In this document: positions 59,438 to 64,000 of the stretch, piece by piece
Numbering within the stretch: the first letter of the stretch is position 1
Layout: each line of letters begins with the position of its first letter
Assembly (NCBI GenBank): GCA_964352815.1
Contig: CAYGTO010000003.1
Span: 146,165 to 210,164 of the forward strand
Direction of reading: 5' to 3'
Source of the DNA: CAYGTO01 sp964352815
GTDB taxonomy: Bacteria > Pseudomonadota > Alphaproteobacteria > Rickettsiales > UBA3002
Length of the DNA stretch: 64,000 nt
Notes under the pieces: generated by a model
What the model saw: the letters and a program-made list of their open reading frames with translations, nothing else
Database searches by the model: none
What the model was told of the DNA's origin: nothing
Program-made: the position numbers and the translations under genes

Positions 59438-59482
59438 CTTTCATCAAACTGTCACATTTCTCATGGATTTTTACCGTATACT
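59438..59482 (+). promoter_or_regulatory. Pho-box-like promoter of the 59517 gene
   Basis: Box CTTTCATCAAACTGTCAC (59438-59455), 21 bases, TATACT (59477-59482). Two mismatches to the E. coli Pho-box pattern. Confidence 0.6.
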
Positions 59483-59516
59483 ATAAAGTGAAAAGAAAAC
59501 TATAAGGATTTTTTCG

Positions 59517-60254
59517 ATGGCAATCGAGTCCGCAATTTTGGACGTATCACTTCATAATTCCGTTCACAGTGAACTGGAAGCCAATGATATGAAGCGCGAA
59601 GAGAAAGAGAAGAAAGCCCGACAAACGGTTGATGCGAACGATCACGAATCGTTTGGTGTCACCCATGAGCCTAAAAACCGCGGCCCTATGAGTGAGTTCT
59701 GGCAAGGCTTAAAAGGCGCCTATGATAGCGCCTTCTCGAAAGATAATTTGCTTTGGTCACTCGCATTAGGACTTACCAGCTTGGTTGTTGGTGGTGGCGT
59801 GTTCTTGCTGATGGGCGGTATTGATTTTTCTTGGGCTGTCGATCTGCTGCAACCTGTCTTTTCGAATATTAGTCCGGAAGATGTCGGAAAGCTTGCACAA
59901 ATTGGCGCCTTTTCACTCACCCTCCCCATCGCCTTCAGCGCGGCCAAAGGGTTTAAGGTCAATTATCTCGAAGCTGAGAAACATAACACTAAATTGAACG
60001 AACGTGGCAAAGGCCATGAGAAAGTGAAAGAACACGGCCATGGGCGCGATACTACGCGTGCGAAAACCAATGATGTTGACGATATCGTCGCCGTAGCTAC
60101 CCCCGGCATTTCAACCCAATATCATTTAGCATCGGGCCAGCAGCGTCCTGCATTCCTCAATGATATTCTCGCCAAAGGGCCGAAACAATCGGCCGTTGAT
60201 GCGGTGCTTGAAGCGCGCCAAGAAGCTGCGCTCAGCGAACTCTCGCGCCAGTAA
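59517..60254 (+). CDS. hypothetical membrane protein (245 aa)
   Basis: Not recognised. Charged N-terminal ~75 residues, two hydrophobic segments (LLWSLALGLTSLVVGGGVFL; IGAFSLTLPIAFSAAKG), then a charged His/Lys-rich tail of about 100 residues. Same plan and same promoter type as 22921-23448 and 60906-61352. AAGGA before the ATG. Confidence 0.65.
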   Translation: MAIESAILDVSLHNSVHSELEANDMKREEKEKKARQTVDANDHESFGVTHEPKNRGPMSEFWQGLKGAYDSAFSKDNLLWSLALGLTSLVVGGGVFLLMGGIDFSWAVDLLQPVFSNISPEDVGKLAQIGAFSLTLPIAFSAAKGFKVNYLEAEKHNTKLNERGKGHEKVKEHGHGRDTTRAKTNDVDDIVAVATPGISTQYHLASGQQRPAFLNDILAKGPKQSAVDAVLEARQEAALSELSRQ

Positions 60255-60368
60255 AATTCGCGGCGTTTATTTCAAATCCAATCATTGCATCAAGGATTCT
60301 GCGCCGTTGCCAGCGCCACCAACCACACCCGCATAACAGTCTCAGTTACCAGCTAAAATGCTCGGTTT

Positions 60369-60402
60369 GTTTAACGCTATGTTAAACTTTTAAGCGTATA
60401 AA
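60369..60402 (+). promoter_or_regulatory. CtrA-type site and -10 before the 60441 gene
   Basis: A perfect dyad GTTTAAC-GCTAT-GTTAAAC (60369-60387) contains TTAA-N7-TTAA, the binding pattern of the alphaproteobacterial cell-cycle regulator CtrA. TATAAA (60397-60402) is the likely -10, so the site covers the -35. Confidence 0.55.
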
Positions 60403-60440
60403 TAGTTAAAACAAGATAAAAACTCACAGGGCAAGTAGCT

Positions 60441-60854
60441 ATGAAATATCTCGTGATCCTTCCGTTTCTCCTCGCCATTATTTGTGGCGTCATTTCGCAC
60501 AGTGCCGACGCGGCACCACTGATTCAACGCCCTGCGCATTACAACTACACCGATACGGTGAGCCATTGCGGATATGTTCGTGCGGATCAAAAGAATTATG
60601 CGCGCCACCCGCGCAATGTCGAAATCATCCAGCGTAAGCTAACGCAAATGGGCTATCATGTCGGCTATACGGGCGTGGACGGCGTCTACGGATCGCGCAC
60701 ACGGGCCGCCATGCGTGCATTCCAGAAAGATTATGACCTTCCGGCTTCAGGCAAAGCGACCGGCGATACAGTCGAAAAACTCGCCTATTACAGCCATCCG
60801 AATGCGAATGTCCGCCGCTGCCACTATGAGGCGCATCTCAACCTCGTTCGCTAA
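60441..60854 (+). CDS. secreted peptidoglycan-binding domain protein
   Basis: Signal peptide (YLVILPFLLAIICGVISHSADA) then a PG_binding_1 domain: EIIQRKLTQMGYHVGYTGVDGVYGSRTRAAMRAFQKDYDLPASG. 137 residues and no catalytic domain, so probably a wall-binding or localisation module. Preceded by a CtrA-type site. Confidence 0.88.
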   Translation: MKYLVILPFLLAIICGVISHSADAAPLIQRPAHYNYTDTVSHCGYVRADQKNYARHPRNVEIIQRKLTQMGYHVGYTGVDGVYGSRTRAAMRAFQKDYDLPASGKATGDTVEKLAYYSHPNANVRRCHYEAHLNLVR

Positions 60855-60899
60855 TTGTCACCAAACTGTCATACCCGCAGCCCATCACTATGATATGCT
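60855..60899 (+). promoter_or_regulatory. Pho-box-like promoter of the 60906 gene
   Basis: Box TTGTCACCAAACTGTCAT (60855-60872), 21 bases, TATGCT (60894-60899). The ATG is only seven bases after the -10, so a leaderless mRNA is possible. Confidence 0.55.
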
Positions 60900-60905
60900 A
60901 CAAGG

Positions 60906-61352
60906 ATGGATCGTTTTTTCGAATTTGTTTCGCGTGCGTATCAAGCAACAAAACAGGCGCTGCCTAAGGCATTGTTCGCGCTTGCAGTAGGATGCGCAGC
61001 CGGGCTAAGTGTCGGTCTGATGATCGATCCGATTCTAACATCAATTGGCCAAACGGCGGTTGGTTTTGCACCTCAAGTCACCGCAGTTTTCTTTGGCCTT
61101 GCTGGCGGTATCACCACCCTGTACCAAGAAACCATTATGAACAGCCTGCGCGGACGTTCTTCAGATGCAACAACAAACCAAGAATGTAGGAAGCAGTGTG
61201 AGTCAAGACGTGTGATTGAACCCAGCCAAGGCGCTGCCGTGATCGCCGGCGCATCACACGCAATAGACGATACGCCAAGCCATACGGTCCACGACGTAGA
61301 AGCGCTCGAGGCACTGACGTCCGAATTGCCTGCCCATCGTACGCTACACTAA
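60906..61352 (+). CDS. hypothetical membrane protein (148 aa)
   Basis: Not recognised. Two hydrophobic segments (LFALAVGCAAGLSVGLMI; QVTAVFFGLAGGITTLY) then a polar ~75-residue tail. Same plan as 59517 and 22921. Overlaps the repressor stop at 61349 by four bases. Confidence 0.6.
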   Translation: MDRFFEFVSRAYQATKQALPKALFALAVGCAAGLSVGLMIDPILTSIGQTAVGFAPQVTAVFFGLAGGITTLYQETIMNSLRGRSSDATTNQECRKQCESRRVIEPSQGAAVIAGASHAIDDTPSHTVHDVEALEALTSELPAHRTLH

Positions 61353-61951
61353 TATAGCCGCACTAAACGCGTCACTGGAGCGACCAGGCGCACATCATCT
61401 TCATCCACCCGATAGCTATGATGATTGGGGTTCGTCGACATGGCCATTAGCTGATTCCCCTGATATTTTCTGACAATCGAGACGGCACCGTCCCCTTCAT
61501 AGCGCTGCGCCACCACCACATCGCCTTCGCGGCAGGTGGCTTTGAGCGAGGCAATGACAATGTCACCAGCCATCACACCGGCGAGATTCATTCCATCATC
61601 TGCGACTTCGAGCGCAAAGGCATCCTCTGCTGCTGACTCTATCTGCAGGAAATAGGCGCCATTTTCTTCCGTGACTTGCGGCGAGCTCGCATGCTGGCGC
61701 GGCGGCGCGTGAAACGGCACACGCATGGGCTCAGATAGTCCTGAAGCACCTTGAACAGGCGTTTCATCAAGAATCATACTCACTGGTACCTTAAAGTGCT
61801 GAGCAAGCTTCAGCGCCTCCTCTGCCTTGAGCTGGCGCTTCCCCTGCATCAGATGGGTGATGACCGATTTATCGCGGCCAAACAGCTCCGCAAGCTCGAT
61901 TTGCCGTACGCCGCGCTCTTCCATCAACTGTCGTAAGTTTTCCAATGCCAT
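61349..61951 (-). CDS. XRE-family repressor with degenerate S24 (LexA/CI-like) domain
   Basis: Helix-turn-helix at 16-45 (RQIELAELFGRDKSVITHLM), then an S24-like fold (FALEVADDGMNLAGVMAGDIVIA; GDVVVAQRY). In active members the motif reads D-S-M; here the Ser is Gly120, and the Lys partner region reads IVRKY, so self-cleavage is probably lost. It would dimerise and bind DNA without SOS-type cleavage. Divergent from another HTH gene across a shared operator region. Confidence 0.88.
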   Translation of the reverse strand: MALENLRQLMEERGVRQIELAELFGRDKSVITHLMQGKRQLKAEEALKLAQHFKVPVSMILDETPVQGASGLSEPMRVPFHAPPRQHASSPQVTEENGAYFLQIESAAEDAFALEVADDGMNLAGVMAGDIVIASLKATCREGDVVVAQRYEGDGAVSIVRKYQGNQLMAMSTNPNHHSYRVDEDDVRLVAPVTRLVRLY

Positions 61952-61980
61952 ACTCTCACTTTAAGGGAGATTTTCTCAAC

Positions 61981-62046
61981 ATGCAGTTGCATAATTCAAA
62001 ACTATGCTTGACATAAAGTTGTGATTTTAGCAATATGCAATTGAAT
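61981..62046. promoter_or_regulatory. divergent promoter/operator region of the repressor pair
   Basis: Plus-strand promoter TTGACA (62008-62013), 17 bases, CAATAT (62031-62036). Two ATGCA(G/A)TTG(C/A)AT motifs (61981-61992 and 62035-62046) flank it and are likely repressor sites. Confidence 0.6.
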
Positions 62047-62082
62047 GTTGTGATTATCTAAACTTTAAAGGGAGAGGGAATT

Positions 62083-62454
62083 ATGAACCAGACACAGGTA
62101 GGCAAACGGCGTGGCGGTGATCCAGCGCTGGAGCAACGTATTGGCGAGCGGCTGCGCTATGAGCGGATTGTCGCGGGGCTAACGCAGCAGCAGCTAGGCG
62201 CACGCATTGGGATTTCCGCGCAGCAAATTCAGAAATATGAGACCGGGAAGAACCGGTTGACCATTTCACGGCTCATGGCACTGGCAGAGGCGATGCACGT
62301 GCCGATGGCGCGTTTTGTCGGCAGCGAGGGGGCTGAAGAGGAACACCCCGCCCTACCCGGCCATAGCCATGAATTTTTCCGCGTGCTCGCCAATTTGCGC
62401 AGCGATGCGGATCGGCAGCTATTGCTGAGTGTGGCAAGGAGATTGGTGGTGTGA
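62083..62454 (+). CDS. XRE-family transcriptional regulator
   Basis: 123 residues with helix-turn-helix RIVAGLTQQQLGARIGISAQQIQKYETGKNRLT, the common alphaproteobacterial regulator type. AGGGAGAGGG precedes the ATG. Divergent from the S24-type repressor. Confidence 0.9.
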   Translation: MNQTQVGKRRGGDPALEQRIGERLRYERIVAGLTQQQLGARIGISAQQIQKYETGKNRLTISRLMALAEAMHVPMARFVGSEGAEEEHPALPGHSHEFFRVLANLRSDADRQLLLSVARRLVV

Positions 62455-62506
62455 AATGTCATGAGAATGACACTCAGATCAATGCTAGTTATGCTATTAT
62501 ATTTCA

Positions 62507-63034
62507 ATGAAAAAGATTCTAGGAACTACTGTAAAGCCCGTGACACCGAAGGATTATCCAGAACTGTGTAACGCTTATGATGTGTGGTGTGTCTCGAACA
62601 ACATTCTGGAGCCGCCGAATTTGTGGGTTGTAGAAGGTTATAATAGGTTAACGAGCTCGGCTTGTGCCGTTCTGAGTTCTAATGATATTATCTTGGCTGA
62701 TCTAGGCTTTGCTGACAGCTCTGTGTACACTGTAATGGAACAGCTGGGCGTGATTGCCCACGAGGTGTTGCATAAATTTAAGTGCGATATCAATCCTAAA
62801 AATGCCAACTCGTCTCTTGAAGAAAGGGAAGCCGATCAATTCGCCGTTGAAACCACCTCATCTCATTTCATAGCCTCGGCCGTAGAGAAATTCGATTCGA
62901 GAAGAGCGCAGAGATTGGAGAATGACTGCACTTCCAGAGATAAAAGCACACGTAAAGGTGCACGAACAGAACGTGGTAAGCTGAAACATGACCGTGTGCA
63001 CGAAACCGCGGCAAAGCGAATCATGCGAATCTAA
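62507..63034 (+). CDS. small M48-like zinc metalloprotease
   Basis: 175 residues, no membrane segment. Zinc site HEVLH (85-89) and the third ligand in EEREADQFAVE (about 106-113). Related to soluble M48/M78-type peptidases; target unknown. It sits after the HTH gene (52-base gap), an arrangement that recalls regulator-protease pairs, but a link is only inferred. Confidence 0.75.
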   Translation: MKKILGTTVKPVTPKDYPELCNAYDVWCVSNNILEPPNLWVVEGYNRLTSSACAVLSSNDIILADLGFADSSVYTVMEQLGVIAHEVLHKFKCDINPKNANSSLEEREADQFAVETTSSHFIASAVEKFDSRRAQRLENDCTSRDKSTRKGARTERGKLKHDRVHETAAKRIMRI

Positions 63035-63337
63035 GGCCTCGATCATCGTGATCGTAGTTTCAGCGATCGCATTATTAACGAACGTAATCGCGTTGTAAAT
63101 AATCGCAGAGGACACGAAGCTTAGCGCTCGCTTATTCTATGAAAACCGCAGTTTTAGACGCGCTTCGTCATATCGGTCCTCGCCTGCGCGAGGATAAACT
63201 CCGGCCGATATCTGTAGTCTTAATAAATAGGGAATGCGAAAGGTCATTCTCGGCAAGAGTACCGAGGCCCCGTCCTTCAACGGGGCTGGTTATCGCTAAG
63301 CTCACTACGTTCGCTAAGCATTAAACCAGCTTATAAG
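63035..63337. other. region downstream of the rRNA operon: several hairpins, no gene
   Basis: About 300 bases. Hairpins: nested ATATCGG ... CCGATAT enclosing TCCTCGC/GCGAGGA (63170-63210), CTCGG/CCGAG and CCCCGT/ACGGGG, and GCTGGTT/AACCAGC nearest the 5S gene. On the minus strand the last three follow the 5S rRNA and may include its terminator, though no clear T-run is present. Confidence 0.5.
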
Positions 63338-63455
63338 GCGTGGCGACGACCTACTCTCCCACACCTTAAGATGCAGTACCATCGGCGCTACAGGGTTTCA
63401 CGGTCGTGTTCGAGATGGGAACGTGTGGGTCCACCTGTGCTATAATCACCACGCC
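63338..63455 (-). rRNA. rrf: 5S rRNA
   Basis: The minus strand contains CCCATCTCGAACACG and GGTACTGCATCTTAAGGTGTGGGAGAGTAGGTC, conserved 5S blocks; the ends GGCGTGG and CCACGC pair. Confidence 0.93.
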
Positions 63456-63687
63456 GGATAAACCGGCTTTTTAATGTCACCCAGGCACGGCGATGCCCAG
63501 GTGACAGGAATATATTTTCTGAAATGTATGTCTGTTTGTTTTCTATCAAACATTTTGTGCTGCATGTCAGGCATTTATGTCATGTCGGAGACACAGTGCC
63601 TGCAGTGGCAAAAACAACCAAGCTTAAGTAAATCTTTTACCCATTTTTTTGGCAGTACACTTGCGTGTACAGAGCCTGAAATTGTGT
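63456..63687 (-). other. 23S-5S rRNA spacer with processing stems
   Basis: A 12-bp stem (GTCACCTGGGCA/TGCCTGGGTGAC, loop TCGCCG), a GCCGG/CCGGC hairpin next to the 5S, and a GTACAC/GTGTAC hairpin. Likely RNase III-type processing signals. No gene. Confidence 0.6.

Positions 63688-64000
<313 letters not shown>

Noticed and set aside
63139..63324. 61-residue frame after the metalloprotease
   Set aside because: It coincides with the palindromes downstream of the 5S rRNA gene.

Overview
The window is a 64-kb piece of an alphaproteobacterial chromosome. The lineage call rests on an Usg-family gene, a DUF1476 (F1-ATPase inhibitor type) gene, an alphaproteobacterial twin-transmembrane (HIG1-type) protein, a zf-CHCC protein, a TTAA-N7-TTAA CtrA-type site, a full dcw cell-wall cluster and split PurS/PurQ/PurL. 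The order cannot be fixed from the sequence alone. Nearly every gene is housekeeping or a small lineage-specific protein. I see no prophage, CRISPR array, tRNA or classical insertion sequence.

Layout. 1-15.2 kb: minus-strand dcw operon mraZ-rsmH-ftsL-ftsI-murE-murF-mraY-murD-ftsW-murG-murC-murB-ddl (ddl runs off the left edge), with a sigma70 promoter overlapped by 10-bp-spaced MraZ-type boxes. 15.4-15.9 kb: RNase P RNA. 16-20 kb: two small proteins, an AmpD-type amidase, an EamA transporter and a J-domain protein. 20-27 kb: purC, purS, purQ, purL, then BolA and monothiol glutaredoxin. 27-31 kb: rpsD, a pair of Gly/Ala-rich membrane proteins and a TrmJ-type methyltransferase. 31-41 kb: citramalate synthase, gltX, nadE, an ABC-F ATPase and etfA/etfB. 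41-47 kb: small conserved proteins, a lytic transglycosylase, a lipoprotein hydrolase, Usg, a glycosyltransferase, YgfZ and YqgE. 47-55 kb: glyQ, a four-helix-bundle gene, panD, an orphan, glyS, an orphan and ppdK. 55-59 kb: rnhA, thrB, bactofilin, a methyltransferase and nth. 59-63 kb: small membrane/secreted proteins, a divergent repressor pair and a metalloprotease. 63.3-64 kb: 5S rRNA and the 3' end of 23S rRNA, minus strand.

The unusual content is a dense population of short palindromic repeats, many lying inside enzyme genes and translated in frame (MurB, AmpD, TrmJ twice, CimA, GlyQ twice, GlyS). Two repeat types occur in two unrelated enzymes each and are read in the same frame, as described for Rickettsia palindromic elements. 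A second class is built of inverted arrays of 7-bp units, about 70 bp long. One copy (48013-48450) carries a four-helix-bundle (S23/IVS/Avd family) gene between its two arms, so it looks like the parent, gene-bearing form of a small mobile element whose empty copies are the 70-bp hairpins. A third class, between purS/purQ and purL/bolA, is a composite of three hairpins whose stems differ in sequence but remain perfectly paired.

Regulation visible in the sequence: the MraZ-type autoregulatory promoter; a strong intrinsic-terminator-like hairpin inside rsmH; a Pho-box-like 11-bp direct repeat (TGTCA-type) placed 21-22 bp before a -10 element upstream of four unknown small membrane-protein genes or operons; and a CtrA-type site before a peptidoglycan-binding protein.
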